Positions 49,598-59,920 of a DNA stretch of 64,000 nucleotides are shown here, piece by piece; the first letter of the stretch is position 1, and each line of letters begins with the position of its first letter. The DNA is from Mixta sp. Marseille-Q2659 (GTDB taxonomy: Bacteria > Pseudomonadota > Gammaproteobacteria > Enterobacterales > Enterobacteriaceae). The stretch is taken from assembly GCF_940807255.1 (NCBI RefSeq), contig NZ_CALNWY010000013.1, positions 1-64,000 on the forward strand, written 5' to 3'. The notes beneath the pieces are model-generated. The model did not search any database. It saw only the letters and a list, made by a program, of their open reading frames with translations, and was not told the origin of the DNA. A program made the position numbers and the translations under genes.

Positions 49598-51733
49598 ATG
49601 ATCGATAATCATATCCCCGTTCACTACAGCAACCGCAACCGGCGTTTTGTTGACCGCCTGACCGCGCGCGCGATCGGTGCCTGCGGCATTAGCGTACTGC
49701 TGGTGATGATGCTGCTCTTTATCTGGCTGCTCTGGGTGGTAATGCCGCTGTTCGCCACGCCCTCGGTGCGGCCAGGCCCGCTTCAGCCTGCGCTGTCGAA
49801 CCAGCCGGCCACGGCGCTGGGCGTTAAGGATGGCTGGGGCTGGCATATTGATACGCAGGGCAATGGCCGTTTCTTCGCGCTGAACGGCGCACAGCCTGAG
49901 CCGGCGTTGAAACTGGCGCGTGGCCCGCTGATAAGCGCGGCAACCGCCGATAACAGCAGCCTACTGTTGTTGCAGGCGGATGGCAATTTCAGACTGGTCC
50001 AACCTGACTTTAGCGCTGAGGATGGGCAGCCGCGCTGGAAATTTCCGCTTGGCGATAGCGATATTAACAGCCGCATGCGTGGAGTCAGGCAGGCGGCGCT
50101 GGCGGCCAGCGGCGAGCGGCAGTGGCTGGCGGCGCTAAGCGATGGAGAACAGATCCGTCTGCTGCGGTTAACGGCGGGCCAGCCGATACAGAGCGATACG
50201 CTGGCCAGCGGCCCGATTAGCCAACTGCTGCTGGCGCCCAACGGCAAACTGCTGTTCGCCGCCAGCGATCGCACGCTGCGCGTCTGGCAGATAAACGGCC
50301 AGCAGGTTACGCTGCGCGACACCATTGCTTTAGCGCAGCCGCCGCGCCAGATGGCGTTACTGAGCGGTGGTCGCTCGCTGCTGCTCGCCGACGCCTCCGG
50401 CATCAGCCAGTGGTTTGATATTGCTGACGCCAAAGGCGTTCATCTGCATCGTATTCGCGATTTCAACGGTGCGCGCGCTCAGGAATTATTAATTACCGAG
50501 CCGCAGCGCCGGGTTTTTGCCACCCTGAGCGCGGCGGGTGAGATGCAGATGTTCGCCAGCAAACGTGACGGCGCTTTCTTTACCCATGCGCTGGGCGCGG
50601 GCGTTCAGCAGGCGCGCTTTACGCCACAGGGCGACGGCTTGCTCATCGAGCGGGCCGATGGTTGGCAATACTGGCGCGTCGATAACCCCTGGCCTGACAT
50701 CAGTCTGCGCAGCCTGTGGCAGAAAGTCTGGTATGAAAACTATCCGCAGCCGGACTGGGTCTGGCAATCAACGGCGGTTGACGATCCTTATCAGGCCAAA
50801 TTCAGTCTGGTGCCGATGGTTGCCGGTACGCTGAAGGCCGCTGCATTAGCGATGCTGTTTGCCACGCCGCTGGCGCTGGCCGCCGCCAGCTATACCGCAT
50901 GGTTTATGTCGCCCGCGCTGCGCCGCTGGATCAAGCCAGCAATCGAGATGATGGGCGCGTTGCCCAGCGTGGTGGTGGGGCTGTTTGCCAGTCTGTGGCT
51001 GGCGCCGCAGATCGCTTCCCGGCTTTCCGGCGTGCTGCTGCTGCCTTTCGCTCTGACGGCGGCGCTGCTGCTGTGCGGCCCGCTGCTGCGCCGTTTGCCG
51101 GCGCGCTGGCGTCAACGGCTGGATGGGCCGGGCCGCGAAGTCTGGCTGCTGGTGCCGCTGTTGCTGCTGGTAAGCGCGCTCTGCCTGTGGCTAATGCCGT
51201 TAGCTGATATAGCGCTGTGGGGCAGACCGCTCGCCGAACGGCTGCCGGGCGGCTACGAGCAACGCAACCTGCTGGTTGCCGCGCTGGCAATGGGTTTTGC
51301 GCTGGTGCCGCTGATCTTCACCTTGGCGGAAGACGCCATTTTTAGCGTGCCGGTCGCGCTGGGGCAGGGCTCGCTGGCGCTGGGCGCCACGGCGTGGCAG
51401 ACGCTGTCGCGGGTGATCCTGCCCAGCGCCGCTTCCGGCATTTTCGCCGCGCTGATGATCGGCTTTGGCCGGGCGGTGGGAGAAACGATGATTGTACTGA
51501 TGGCGACGGGCAATACGCCGGTAACCGAAGGCGATCTGTTTCACGGCGTGCGCGCGCTTTCGGCCAATATCGCCGTGGAGATGCCGGAAGCGGCGGCGGG
51601 CAGCGCCCATTATCGCATTCTGTTTCTTAGCGCGCTGGTGCTGCTGATATTTACGCTGGTGCTGAATACGCTGGCGGAAGTGGTCCGTCAGAACTTACGT
51701 CGCCGCTATGGACAACATGAGGGGCAGGGATGA
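49598..51733 (+). CDS. pstC: Large PstC-type phosphate ABC transporter permease with periplasmic domain
   Basis: A 711-residue permease, more than twice the size of E. coli PstC (319). One helix (about 30-53) is followed by about 340 residues of periplasmic sequence with beta-propeller-like repeats (LFAASDRTLRVWQINGQ, LLLADASGISQWFDIAD). The PstC permease domain follows (about 400-705), including GALPSVVVGLFASLWLAP and the coupling EAA loop VILPSAASGIFAALMIGFGRAVGETMIV. The stop overlaps the pstA start in ATGA. Next to ppk a role in phosphate import is likely. Confidence 0.85.
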   Translation: MIDNHIPVHYSNRNRRFVDRLTARAIGACGISVLLVMMLLFIWLLWVVMPLFATPSVRPGPLQPALSNQPATALGVKDGWGWHIDTQGNGRFFALNGAQPEPALKLARGPLISAATADNSSLLLLQADGNFRLVQPDFSAEDGQPRWKFPLGDSDINSRMRGVRQAALAASGERQWLAALSDGEQIRLLRLTAGQPIQSDTLASGPISQLLLAPNGKLLFAASDRTLRVWQINGQQVTLRDTIALAQPPRQMALLSGGRSLLLADASGISQWFDIADAKGVHLHRIRDFNGARAQELLITEPQRRVFATLSAAGEMQMFASKRDGAFFTHALGAGVQQARFTPQGDGLLIERADGWQYWRVDNPWPDISLRSLWQKVWYENYPQPDWVWQSTAVDDPYQAKFSLVPMVAGTLKAAALAMLFATPLALAAASYTAWFMSPALRRWIKPAIEMMGALPSVVVGLFASLWLAPQIASRLSGVLLLPFALTAALLLCGPLLRRLPARWRQRLDGPGREVWLLVPLLLLVSALCLWLMPLADIALWGRPLAERLPGGYEQRNLLVAALAMGFALVPLIFTLAEDAIFSVPVALGQGSLALGATAWQTLSRVILPSAASGIFAALMIGFGRAVGETMIVLMATGNTPVTEGDLFHGVRALSANIAVEMPEAAAGSAHYRILFLSALVLLIFTLVLNTLAEVVRQNLRRRYGQHEGQG

Positions 51734-53379
51734 ACGCGCTCAGGCAAAACGATCGCTGGCGCTGGCTGACGGCTGGCGCGGTCACCTTCAGCCTGCTGGC
51801 TTTTCTGCTGCTGTTGCTGCTGCTCGCCTGGCAGGGGCTGCGTCATTTCTGGCCGCAGCCGGTGACGCTGTTTACCCTGGCGCAGCCCGCTGCTGGCGAG
51901 GCGCAGCTGTTGGGCGAAGTGGTCAGCATTCAGTCGCTGCCGCGCCAGCAGCTGATCGACGCTGGTTTGCCGCAGGCCCGGCAGCTACCGGATCGCGTTA
52001 CCCGCTATCTGATAAAAACCGGCAACCGCGATTTTGCCGCGCCCGATTTCCGCACGCTGCTGGAGAGCGATATTCAGCGACGCGAGCAGCCGCATGACGT
52101 GCTGGTGCTGCAACGGCGCGTCGGCGGCGATGCGCTTGGCTGGTTTGCCGGGCTGTATGAAAATCAGCAGCCGCTCACCGCTCAGAATATGCAGGAAGCT
52201 TTACGGCAGCGCCTGCAGCAGACGCATCAGTTGCTGGAGCTGGCCGAACGCATCCGGCGCAGCGATATGGCGCATATTACGGCGCAGCTTGAGGCGCTGG
52301 AGGTGGAAGCGTTAAAGCAAAAGGCCAGCGGGCAGGAGAATGAGCAGGAGAGGTCAATGCTGATGGCGAATCGCGCTGAGTTACAGCGCCAGTTCGCCGT
52401 ACAGGCGGAGCGCCGCGCTTCGCTGCTGGAAGAGAGCGCGCGCAATGCGTTGATGTTGCGCGATACTAACGGGCAGTTGCACCGTATTCCGCTGGCGCAA
52501 ATCAGCGACGCCTGGTATCCCAACGCTATGAGTTTCGCGCAGAAATGGCATCACTTCTTACTTCAGCTGTGGCATTTCGTGGCTGACTCGCCAGATGCTA
52601 CCCATGGCGAAGGGGGCGCTTTCCCGGCTATTTTCGGCACGGTGCTGATGGTGTTGTTGATGTCGGTAGTGGTAATGCCGCTGGGGGTGGTGGTCGCCGT
52701 CTGGCTGCATGAATATGCCGGTCAGCATCCGCTAACGCGGCTGGTGCGTATTGCGGTGGCTAACCTGGCGGGCGTGCCGTCGATTGTCTACGGCGTATTT
52801 GGCCTGGGCTTTTATGTCTGGCTGATCGGTGGCACCATCGACCAGCTGTTTTACGCCACGGCGCTGCCTAATCCCACGTTCGGCACGCCGGGCCTGCTGT
52901 GGGCGTCGCTGACGCTGGCGCTGCTGACGTTGCCGGTAGTGATTGTGGCGACCGAGGAGGGGCTGTCGCGTATTCCCGCCAGCCTGCGGCACGGCTCGCT
53001 GGCGCTGGGGGCAACGCGGGCAGAAACACTCTGGTACGTGACGCTGCCGCAGGCAGCGCCCGCGATGCTGACCGGCCTGATTCTGGCGGTGGCACGTGCG
53101 GCGGGCGAAACGGCGCCGCTGATGCTGGTGGGCGTGGTGAAAATGGCGCCGGAGCTGCCGGTAGACGGCGTGTTCCCCTATCTGCATCTTGACCGCAAGT
53201 TTATGCACCTCGGCTTCCAGATTTACGATCTGGCGTTTCAAAGCCCCAACGCCGAGGCCGATCGCCCGGTGGTGTACGCCACGGCGCTGTTGCTGGTGAT
53301 GATTATTCTGGGCTTAAATCTTACGGCGATGGGTTTGCGCCATCGTCTGCGCGAGCGCTACCGCTCGCTGGTGCAATAA
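51730..53379 (+). CDS. pstA: Large PstA-type phosphate ABC transporter permease
   Basis: 549 residues, against 296 in E. coli PstA. The N-terminal helix (about 12-37) precedes a periplasmic insert of about 230 residues that is Gln/Glu-rich and probably coiled coil ([35 protein letters not shown]). The permease domain (about 295-545) carries [17 protein letters not shown] and the EAA loop [33 protein letters not shown]. It pairs with the large PstC and overlaps it by 4 bp. Confidence 0.87.
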   Translation: MNALRQNDRWRWLTAGAVTFSLLAFLLLLLLLAWQGLRHFWPQPVTLFTLAQPAAGEAQLLGEVVSIQSLPRQQLIDAGLPQARQLPDRVTRYLIKTGNRDFAAPDFRTLLESDIQRREQPHDVLVLQRRVGGDALGWFAGLYENQQPLTAQNMQEALRQRLQQTHQLLELAERIRRSDMAHITAQLEALEVEALKQKASGQENEQERSMLMANRAELQRQFAVQAERRASLLEESARNALMLRDTNGQLHRIPLAQISDAWYPNAMSFAQKWHHFLLQLWHFVADSPDATHGEGGAFPAIFGTVLMVLLMSVVVMPLGVVVAVWLHEYAGQHPLTRLVRIAVANLAGVPSIVYGVFGLGFYVWLIGGTIDQLFYATALPNPTFGTPGLLWASLTLALLTLPVVIVATEEGLSRIPASLRHGSLALGATRAETLWYVTLPQAAPAMLTGLILAVARAAGETAPLMLVGVVKMAPELPVDGVFPYLHLDRKFMHLGFQIYDLAFQSPNAEADRPVVYATALLLVMIILGLNLTAMGLRHRLRERYRSLVQ

Positions 53380-53390
53380 CGGTGAGAACC

Positions 53391-54158
53391 ATGACGGCTG
53401 AAACTGAAACCGCGCTGACGATTAATAATCTTTCCCTCTGGTATGGCGACAAACAGGCGCTGGATTCGATTAGCTTAGCGATCCCGAAAAACCGTATTAC
53501 GGCGCTGATTGGGCCATCCGGCTGCGGAAAATCCACGCTGCTGCGCTGCTTTAACCGCATGAACGATGTCATCGATTGTTGCCGCATTGAGGGCGAGATC
53601 CTGCTGGATCGGCGTAACATCCTGGAGGAAGGCGGCGATCTTTCGGCGCTGCGCCGCCGCGTCGGGATGGTGTTTCAGCGCCCCAATCCGTTTCCCAAAT
53701 CGATCTATGAAAATGTGGTGTACGGCCTGCGCCTGCAGGGCGTGCGCGATCGGCGCATTTTAAATGAGGCGGTGGAGCGGGCGCTGCGGGCGGCGGCGCT
53801 GTGGCCGGAAGTGAAGGATAGTCTGCGGCAGAATGCCCTGACGCTCTCCAGCGGCCAGCAGCAGCGGCTGGTGATTGCGCGCGCCATTGCCATTGAGCCG
53901 GAAGTGCTACTGCTGGATGAGCCGACCTCGGCGCTGGATCCCATCTCCACGCTGGTGATTGAAGAGCTGATGACCACGCTGAAGCAGCATTTCACCCTGA
54001 TTCTGGTCACCCATAATATGCAGCAGGCGGCTCGCGTTTCGGACTATACCGCGTTTATTCATCAGGGAAAGGTGGTGGAGTTCGCCGATACCGATACGCT
54101 GTTTACCACGCCGAAGCAGCGGCGCACCGAAGATTATATTACCGGTCGTTTTGGCTGA
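53391..54158 (+). CDS. pstB: Phosphate ABC transporter ATPase PstB
   Basis: 255-residue ATPase. Walker [10 protein letters not shown] is at residues 41-49, the Q-loop is in [19 protein letters not shown] (a PstB hallmark), and Walker B is [12 protein letters not shown]. The ABC signature is LSSGQQQRL rather than LSGGQ. ATG 53391 follows GGTGAG; a GTG three codons upstream is possible. No pstS or phoU lies in the window. Confidence 0.93.
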   Translation: MTAETETALTINNLSLWYGDKQALDSISLAIPKNRITALIGPSGCGKSTLLRCFNRMNDVIDCCRIEGEILLDRRNILEEGGDLSALRRRVGMVFQRPNPFPKSIYENVVYGLRLQGVRDRRILNEAVERALRAAALWPEVKDSLRQNALTLSSGQQQRLVIARAIAIEPEVLLLDEPTSALDPISTLVIEELMTTLKQHFTLILVTHNMQQAARVSDYTAFIHQGKVVEFADTDTLFTTPKQRRTEDYITGRFG

Positions 54159-54378
54159 ACAAAGCGCGCTGGCTTTCAAACGGCTGCGCGCAGGAAAAAA
54201 ATTGCGAAAGTGGTTCAGGCCAGCAACGGTGGCGTGAAAGTCAGACGTATAAAACTTATTTTTAAATAGTCCTGAATGACCTTGAAGCGGCTGTTAAATA
54301 ACTGGAAATGCAGAACGCAGCGCTGATTTAATGACTCTAAAAGAAAAGGCTACCCGCTGGCCGCCTCTTTTAAGATAT

Positions 54379-54957
54379 TTAGTTGGACGTAACCTGACTA
54401 ATAAACAGACCAATAATTTTCTTGTTTTTAAGATAATATTGCAGGCAATTCATCTGAGTGAAATCACCGTAGCTTTTGGTGTCAGTACAATACTGGATGA
54501 TGTTGCCATTTGGCTTGTTCGAGAATGTCGATGAGACATTTTCTAATGACGCACTCAGCAAAGGAATGCCTTTAACCGTAACGCTCAAATCACCATGATA
54601 AGAAGAACAGCCTTTTTGTCGTCCTGCCTTAGCAATTGCGATAGATGTTAAATCGCCTTGCCCCATCTCATTATCAGAGATAAACCAGTAATTAACATTA
54701 TTAGATGCAAGGCAAAGCCATGATGCCTGGTCGCCCTGGATGACCGCTACGCCAGTCGTTTCTGTAATGTCTGCCAGTTTGCTAAACGCCATTACAAAGA
54801 CGGTATCGCCAATAATGACATCAGGCACTAAACTTTTATTGGTGTCGTAGTTGGAGACGGATAGATCATCCCGGTAGTAGTTGGCATCAAAACCTTCCAT
54901 TTGTTTAGCCATAGCAACAGGAGAGATAATAGAAAGAATAAGGAGAAGAAATTTCAT
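54379..54957 (-). CDS. Exported protein, putative periplasmic immunity (Tldi1-like role)
   Basis: A 192-residue protein with a clear signal peptide (cleavage after AMA, residue 17) and four conserved-looking cysteines (WLCLAS, QKGCSS, IQYCTD, MNCLQ). No family is recognised. Its ATG overlaps the stop of the L,D-transpeptidase toxin gene in ATGA (54954-54957), and periplasmic export is what an immunity to a peptidoglycan-targeting toxin needs. Assignment by context. Confidence 0.65.
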   Translation of the reverse strand: MKFLLLILSIISPVAMAKQMEGFDANYYRDDLSVSNYDTNKSLVPDVIIGDTVFVMAFSKLADITETTGVAVIQGDQASWLCLASNNVNYWFISDNEMGQGDLTSIAIAKAGRQKGCSSYHGDLSVTVKGIPLLSASLENVSSTFSNKPNGNIIQYCTDTKSYGDFTQMNCLQYYLKNKKIIGLFISQVTSN

Positions 54958-55316
54958 TTCACCTTCAACTCCCTGTCACCACTGGCCCAAATGCTCTTTC
55001 TGACGCTGACAGAAGCGATAATACAGCCTTCTGATGAATCCAGTGGATGTTTCTTACTTGCACCATGAATACGAAAAACAGAACGCTCACACATCACATT
55101 GCTCAGGTTGGGAGTAAGGTTGAGCGTGTATTTACCAGTATGAACAGAGTTATGAGGATGGCCGATTGTATAAGTTCCTCTGGGAAGTGGCCCTTTACCG
55201 CTTACGCATTCCTGAGAACTATCATTCTTATATCCTGTTGCACCTGCGTAATTTGCCGTGTATTTTTCACCATTGCGGGTAAATGTGTGCGTTGCTACTT
55301 CGTATTCCCATGTCAT
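54954..55316 (-). CDS. Tlde1-like L,D-transpeptidase type VI toxin (DUF2778)
   Basis: A 120-residue protein: YEVATHTFTRNG at the start, GKGPLPRGTYTIG, then FRIHG with His84 and SSEGCII with Cys98. The His and SxGC pair is the catalytic signature of the Tlde1/DUF2778 family, type VI effectors of Salmonella that cut and exchange peptidoglycan peptides. There is no signal peptide, consistent with delivery by Hcp. ATG 55316 is preferred over ATG 55337 because it forms TAATG with the end of an upstream hcp frame and has AGG at good spacing. Confidence 0.82.
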   Translation of the reverse strand: MTWEYEVATHTFTRNGEKYTANYAGATGYKNDSSQECVSGKGPLPRGTYTIGHPHNSVHTGKYTLNLTPNLSNVMCERSVFRIHGASKKHPLDSSEGCIIASVSVRKSIWASGDRELKVK

Positions 55317-55561
55317 TATATAGCCTGTCCTTTCCATGAATCAGAGTGAACAATATTACCGTCCAGATAGTGCCATGTGATTTTTTCATAAGCTAAATCT
55401 ACGTATTCAAGATGCTCATGTCTTTCCCAGTAAGGATTTTTAATGTCCAGCATGAAAGGTTCTATTTCTGTTACCTTAACGTTCTCCAGCGTAGTCCTGA
55501 AATATTCCTCCTCCTCTTGCCTGTCAGAAAATCTATAGGCTGTTCTACAGAATGCATTAAC
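55316..55561 (-). pseudogene. C-terminal remnant of an hcp gene fused in operon to the Tlde1-like toxin
   Basis: The minus strand reads VNAFCRTAYRF, then EEYFRTTLENVKVTEIEPF, then YVDLAYEKITWHYLDGN, matching the second half of Hcp proteins. Its TAA overlaps the toxin ATG by one base (TAATG). It is open for 81 codons with no good start. The preceding minus-strand frame (55471-55689, MSINIINDAEVS) could hold part of the frameshifted N-terminal half, with the break near 55562. The gap 55562-55868 has no other gene. Confidence 0.72.
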
Positions 55562-55818
55562 TCATTTATCTCTATGCTTCCCTCCCTGTCATTTATCAAT
55601 GGCGCTATATGAAGAGGAAAAATAATAAATAAGTGATTCGTCACAGATATTATAGATACTTCCGCGTCGTTAATAATATTGATGCTCATATTTCGTCAGT
55701 GATATTGAATGTCAGCATCAATGACAAGAGTAAATAAACCCCTCGTTTTCTTTATTTACTAAATCTGGCTGGAAATATATTTGGCGTACCGTTTTACACG
55801 GTTGGGCTTCAGTTCCTG

Positions 55819-55846
55819 AAAAAAAAGGCCTGTGAGAACACAGACC
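55819..55846 (-). terminator. Rho-independent terminator after purN
   Basis: Minus strand: GGTCTGTG, TTCT loop, CACAGGCC, then T8 (one G-T pair). Confidence 0.75.
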
Positions 55847-55868
55847 GGAATGGTTATATATTGGTCAA

Positions 55869-56507
55869 TTATTCGCCCGCGTAGCCGTTGGACGGCAGTT
55901 TCGCGCCGTCAAGCCAGGCGGCGTTATCGCGCATGACCAGACGGCCATCAACAAACCAGCTGATCACCAGCGGATAGATGGCGTATTCCTGCTGTTGAAC
56001 ACGCGCGATCACGTCCTCTTCGCTGTCATTGCTGAAAACCGGCACCTTCGCCTGCAATATCACCGGGCCGCCGTCCAGCTGGTCAGTAACAAAATGCACC
56101 GAGGTGCCATGTTCGCTGTCGCCGTTGGCGATCGCCTGACGATGTGTATGCAGACCGGGATATTTCGGCAGTAAAGAAGGATGGATATTCAGCAGCCGAT
56201 CGTGATAGCGGGCGACAAAGGCCGGGCTGAGGATTCGCATATAGCCTGCCAGCACCACCAGATCGGGCGCGTAGTCATCGATCCGGGCAATCAGCTGGCG
56301 ATCGAAGGCTTCGCGGCTTTCATAATCGGCGGCGGAGAGCGCATACGCATCAATACCCGCCTGACGGGCGCGTTCAAGGCCGAACGCGCTCGCTTTATTG
56401 CTGAATACCGCCGCTACGCGGGCATCGATACGGCCCTGTTCGCAGGCATCAAGGATTGCCTGCAGGTTGCTGCCGTTGCCCGATACCAGCACGACCAGCC
56501 GCTTCAT
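55869..56507 (-). CDS. purN: Phosphoribosylglycinamide formyltransferase PurN
   Basis: Third step of purine synthesis, transferring a formyl group from 10-formyl-THF to GAR. 212 residues (E. coli PurN also 212) with the substrate loop [12 protein letters not shown], the Asn-His-Asp catalytic region ([37 protein letters not shown]). ATG 56507 overlaps the purM stop by 4 bp. Confidence 0.97.
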   Translation of the reverse strand: MKRLVVLVSGNGSNLQAILDACEQGRIDARVAAVFSNKASAFGLERARQAGIDAYALSAADYESREAFDRQLIARIDDYAPDLVVLAGYMRILSPAFVARYHDRLLNIHPSLLPKYPGLHTHRQAIANGDSEHGTSVHFVTDQLDGGPVILQAKVPVFSNDSEEDVIARVQQQEYAIYPLVISWFVDGRLVMRDNAAWLDGAKLPSNGYAGE

Positions 56508-57541
56508 TTGATAACCACACGCTCTTCTGCGTCAGAGGCGGCAATTACGCCGATTTTCCACGCCTGCTCGCCGGCAGCGTTCATCAGCTCAACCGCTTTG
56601 TCCGCTTCGTCAGCGCTTACGGCAATCACCATGCCGACGCCGCAGTTAAAGGTGCGGTACATTTCGTGGCGGCTGACGTTGCCTGCCTGCTGAAGCCAGT
56701 CAAATACCGCTGGCCACTGCCAGCTCGCTTCATCAATAACCGCCTGGGTATTGTCCGGCAGCACGCGCGGAATATTTTCCCAGAAGCCGCCGCCGGTCAG
56801 ATGAGCAATGGCATGAACATCGATCTGCTCAATCAGGCTGAGGATGTTTTTAACGTAGATGCGTGTTGGTGCCAGCAGATGATCGGCCAACGGTTTGCCG
56901 TCGAGCTGCTTGCTCAGCGGATCGGTCTGACTCACCTCAAGAATTTTACGCACCAGCGAATAGCCGTTAGAGTGCGGGCCGCTGGAGGCGAGGGCGATCA
57001 GCACGTCGCCGTCCTGGACTTTGCTGCCGTCGATGATTTCTGATTTTTCCACCACGCCGACGCAGAAGCCTGCCACATCGTAATCTTCGCCGTGATACAT
57101 GCCCGGCATCTCTGCGGTTTCACCGCCAACCAGCGCGCAGCCTGACTGCAAACAGCCTTCCGCAATACCCGCGATCACCGCCGATGCGGTATCCACATCC
57201 AGCTTGCCGGTGGCGTAGTAATCAAGGAAAAAGAGGGGCTCAGCGCCCTGAACCACCAGATCGTTAACGCACATTGCCACCAGGTCGATGCCGATGGCGT
57301 CGTGACGCTTCAGATCCATCGCCAGACGCAGTTTGGTGCCCACGCCATCGGTGCCGGACACCAGCACGGGCTCACGATATTTTTGCGGTAGCGCGCAGAG
57401 CGCGCCGAAGCCGCCGAGGCCACCCATGACTTCTGGCCGACGGGTTTTTTTCACCACGCCTTTGATTCGATCGACTAACGCGTTGCCGGCATCAATATCG
57501 ACGCCTGCGTCTTTATAGCTGAGAGAGGTTTTGTCGGTCAC
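56504..57541 (-). CDS. purM: Phosphoribosylformylglycinamidine cyclo-ligase PurM
   Basis: AIR synthetase, fifth step of purine synthesis. The 345 residues match the E. coli length and sequence ([57 protein letters not shown]). The start is GTG 57541, as in E. coli. A PurR-type operator lies 60 bp upstream. purMN is one translationally coupled operon. Confidence 0.98.
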   Translation of the reverse strand: MTDKTSLSYKDAGVDIDAGNALVDRIKGVVKKTRRPEVMGGLGGFGALCALPQKYREPVLVSGTDGVGTKLRLAMDLKRHDAIGIDLVAMCVNDLVVQGAEPLFFLDYYATGKLDVDTASAVIAGIAEGCLQSGCALVGGETAEMPGMYHGEDYDVAGFCVGVVEKSEIIDGSKVQDGDVLIALASSGPHSNGYSLVRKILEVSQTDPLSKQLDGKPLADHLLAPTRIYVKNILSLIEQIDVHAIAHLTGGGFWENIPRVLPDNTQAVIDEASWQWPAVFDWLQQAGNVSRHEMYRTFNCGVGMVIAVSADEADKAVELMNAAGEQAWKIGVIAASDAEERVVIK

Positions 57542-57600
57542 AGCGGTTTCCCCACGCGGTTTTTGCGGTTTAAATTAAAGCGCGGCAATTCTAACAGCGC

Positions 57601-57616
57601 AGGCAAACGTTTGCGA
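57601..57616. promoter_or_regulatory. PurR operator upstream of purMN
   Basis: AGGCAAACGTTTGCGA contains the palindrome GCAAACGTTTGC, matching the PurR box ACGCAAACGTTTNCNT. Confidence 0.8.
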
Positions 57617-57777
57617 GTGCCATCTGAGGCTGACATTGCGGTTTGCTGATTTTTGGCTGATGCTTAGCGCAGGACGTTGCTTTTACGCTTTATTGCCTTT
57701 CCCCATATGGCGCGACCGGCAAAAGGCGGTATAATCCCGCGATTTTTTTTTCCGCTCAACACTCCGGGAGTACAACA

Positions 57778-58404
57778 ATGAAGATCGTGGAAGTCAAACA
57801 CCCGCTCGTCAAACATAAACTGGGCCTGATGCGTGAGCAAGATGTGAGTACCAAGCGCTTTCGCGAACTGGCGTCTGAAGTGGGGAGTTTGCTGACCTAC
57901 GAAGCCACCGCCGATCTGGAAACGGAAAAAGTGACCATTGAAGGCTGGAACGGTCCGGTAGAAATCGACCAGATCAAAGGCAAAAAAATTACCGTTGTGC
58001 CTATTCTGCGTGCCGGTCTTGGCATGATGGAAGGAGTGCTGGAGCATGTGCCGAGCGCGCGCATCAGCGTGGTGGGCGTCTACCGTGATGAAGAGACACT
58101 GGAGCCGGTTCCCTATTTCCAGAAGCTGGTTTCCAACATCGAAGAGCGCATGGCGTTGGTGGTGGATCCGATGCTGGCGACCGGCGGCTCGATGATCGCC
58201 ACTATCGACCTGCTGAAAAAGGCCGGATGCAACTCCATTAAGGTGTTGGTGCTGGTGGCCGCGCCGGAAGGGATCGCCGCGCTGGAGAAAGCGCATCCCG
58301 ACGTTGAGCTTTATACCGCCTCCATCGATCAGGGCCTGAACGAGAAAGGCTACATCATTCCCGGTCTTGGCGACGCGGGCGATAAGATTTTCGGAACCAA
58401 ATAA
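57778..58404 (+). CDS. upp: Uracil phosphoribosyltransferase Upp
   Basis: Salvages uracil to UMP with PRPP. 208 residues, the E. coli length. The PRPP loop is [20 protein letters not shown] and the uracil site is in the C-terminal [17 protein letters not shown]. It is divergent from purM. ATG 57778 follows CTCCGGGAG. uraA follows after a hairpin. Confidence 0.98.
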   Translation: MKIVEVKHPLVKHKLGLMREQDVSTKRFRELASEVGSLLTYEATADLETEKVTIEGWNGPVEIDQIKGKKITVVPILRAGLGMMEGVLEHVPSARISVVGVYRDEETLEPVPYFQKLVSNIEERMALVVDPMLATGGSMIATIDLLKKAGCNSIKVLVLVAAPEGIAALEKAHPDVELYTASIDQGLNEKGYIIPGLGDAGDKIFGTK

Positions 58405-58412
58405 CCTATTCA

Positions 58413-58438
58413 GCCGACCGCAGAGTCGGCTTTTTTTT
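58413..58438 (+). terminator. Hairpin between upp and uraA
   Basis: GCCGAC (58413-58418), loop CGCAGA, GTCGGC (58425-58430), T8. It probably reduces uraA expression relative to upp. Confidence 0.75.
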
Positions 58439-58465
58439 GCCAAAAACATCTCAAGGGGATACTCC

Positions 58466-59749
58466 ATGACTCGTCGCGCGATTGGCGTTAGCGAACGTCC
58501 GCCGCTACTGCAAACGATTCCGCTCAGCTTTCAGCATCTGTTCGCCATGTTCGGCGCGACGGTGCTGGTGCCGATCCTGTTTCATATCAATCCGGCCACC
58601 GTGCTGCTGTTTAACGGCGTCGGCACCTTGCTCTATCTCTTTATCTGCAAGGGCAAAATTCCCGCCTATTTAGGCTCCAGCTTCGCCTTTATTTCGCCGG
58701 TGCTGCTGTTGCTGCCGCTGGGTTATGAAGTGGCGCTGGGCGGCTTTATTCTCTGCGGCGTGCTGTTCTGTCTGGTGGCGCTGATTGTGAAAAAAGCGGG
58801 TACCGGCTGGCTGGACGTGATGTTTCCTCCGGCGGCGATGGGCGCGATTGTCGCGGTTATCGGTCTGGAGCTGGCGGGCGTGGCGGCGAATATGGCTGGC
58901 CTGCTGCCGGCCAATGATGCAGCGGTAGACGGCACGGCGATCACCATTTCGCTGGTAACGCTGGCGGTAACGGTGTTTGGCTCGGTGCTGTTTCGCGGCT
59001 TCCTGGCAATCATTCCGATTCTGATCGGCGTGCTGGCGGGTTACCTGCTCTCATGGGTAATGGGCATTGTGGACTGGAGCGGCGTAGCCGCCGCACCCTG
59101 GTTTGCGCTGCCGACCTTCTATACGCCGCGCTTTGAGTGGTACGCCATGTTAACGATTTTACCGGCGGCGCTGGTGGTGATTGCCGAGCATGTCGGCCAC
59201 CTGGTCGTAACGGCGAATATCGTTAAAAAAGATCTGATTCGCGATCCGGGCCTGCATCGCTCGATGTTCGCCAACGGCTTCTCCACCATTATTTCCGGCT
59301 TTTTCGGCTCCACGCCGAACACCACCTACGGTGAAAATATCGGCGTCATGGCGATCACCCGCGTTTACAGTACCTGGGTGATTGGCGGCGCGGCAATCCT
59401 CGCCATTCTGCTCTCCTGCGTCGGCAAGCTGGCGGCGGCGATTCAGGCGATTCCGGTGCCGGTGATGGGCGGCGTCTCGCTGCTGCTGTACGGCGTGATC
59501 GGCGCCTCTGGTATTCGCGTGCTAATCGAATCGAAAGTGGACTATAACAAGGCGCAGAACCTGATCCTGACCTCGGTAATTTTGATTATCGGCGTGAGCG
59601 GGGCGAAAGTGCATATCGGCGCAGCAGAGCTGAAAGGGATGGCGCTGGCGACCATTGTCGGCGTGGCCCTGAGCCTGATCTTTAAAGCGATTAACGTGCT
59701 GCGCCCGGAAGAAGTGGTGCTGGACGCGCCGGAAAAACCGCAGGAGTAA
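58466..59749 (+). CDS. uraA: Uracil permease UraA
   Basis: Proton-driven uracil importer of the nucleobase-ascorbate transporter family, about 14 helices in 427 residues (E. coli 429). The substrate-contacting segments AEHVGHLV and GSTPNTTYGENIG are intact. ATG 58466 follows AAGGGGA; 33 codons upstream in frame overlap upp and are not part of the family. Confidence 0.97.
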   Translation: MTRRAIGVSERPPLLQTIPLSFQHLFAMFGATVLVPILFHINPATVLLFNGVGTLLYLFICKGKIPAYLGSSFAFISPVLLLLPLGYEVALGGFILCGVLFCLVALIVKKAGTGWLDVMFPPAAMGAIVAVIGLELAGVAANMAGLLPANDAAVDGTAITISLVTLAVTVFGSVLFRGFLAIIPILIGVLAGYLLSWVMGIVDWSGVAAAPWFALPTFYTPRFEWYAMLTILPAALVVIAEHVGHLVVTANIVKKDLIRDPGLHRSMFANGFSTIISGFFGSTPNTTYGENIGVMAITRVYSTWVIGGAAILAILLSCVGKLAAAIQAIPVPVMGGVSLLLYGVIGASGIRVLIESKVDYNKAQNLILTSVILIIGVSGAKVHIGAAELKGMALATIVGVALSLIFKAINVLRPEEVVLDAPEKPQE

Positions 59750-59780
59750 GGCCGTTGCCGTCAGGCAGCTATATGGCTCA

Positions 59781-59804
59781 AAGGCGCCCCAGGGCGCCTT
59801 TTTT
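59781..59804 (+). terminator. Rho-independent terminator after uraA
   Basis: AAGGCGCCC (59781-59789) and GGGCGCCTT (59792-59800), then a T-run. Confidence 0.8.
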
Positions 59805-59920
59805 ACAGGGTTTCCCGGCCCGGGAAGAAGACTGTGTAGCGCGCGGCTCCCATTTCATTTCACGTGAAAAGATGTGTTAAACTGTCGCGGTTTTTAGCCC
59901 GTTCACTCTTTGAGGTGCTT

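Noticed and set aside
54331..54534. 67-codon plus-strand frame downstream of pstB
   Set aside because: Runs antisense into the exported immunity candidate and has no ribosome site.
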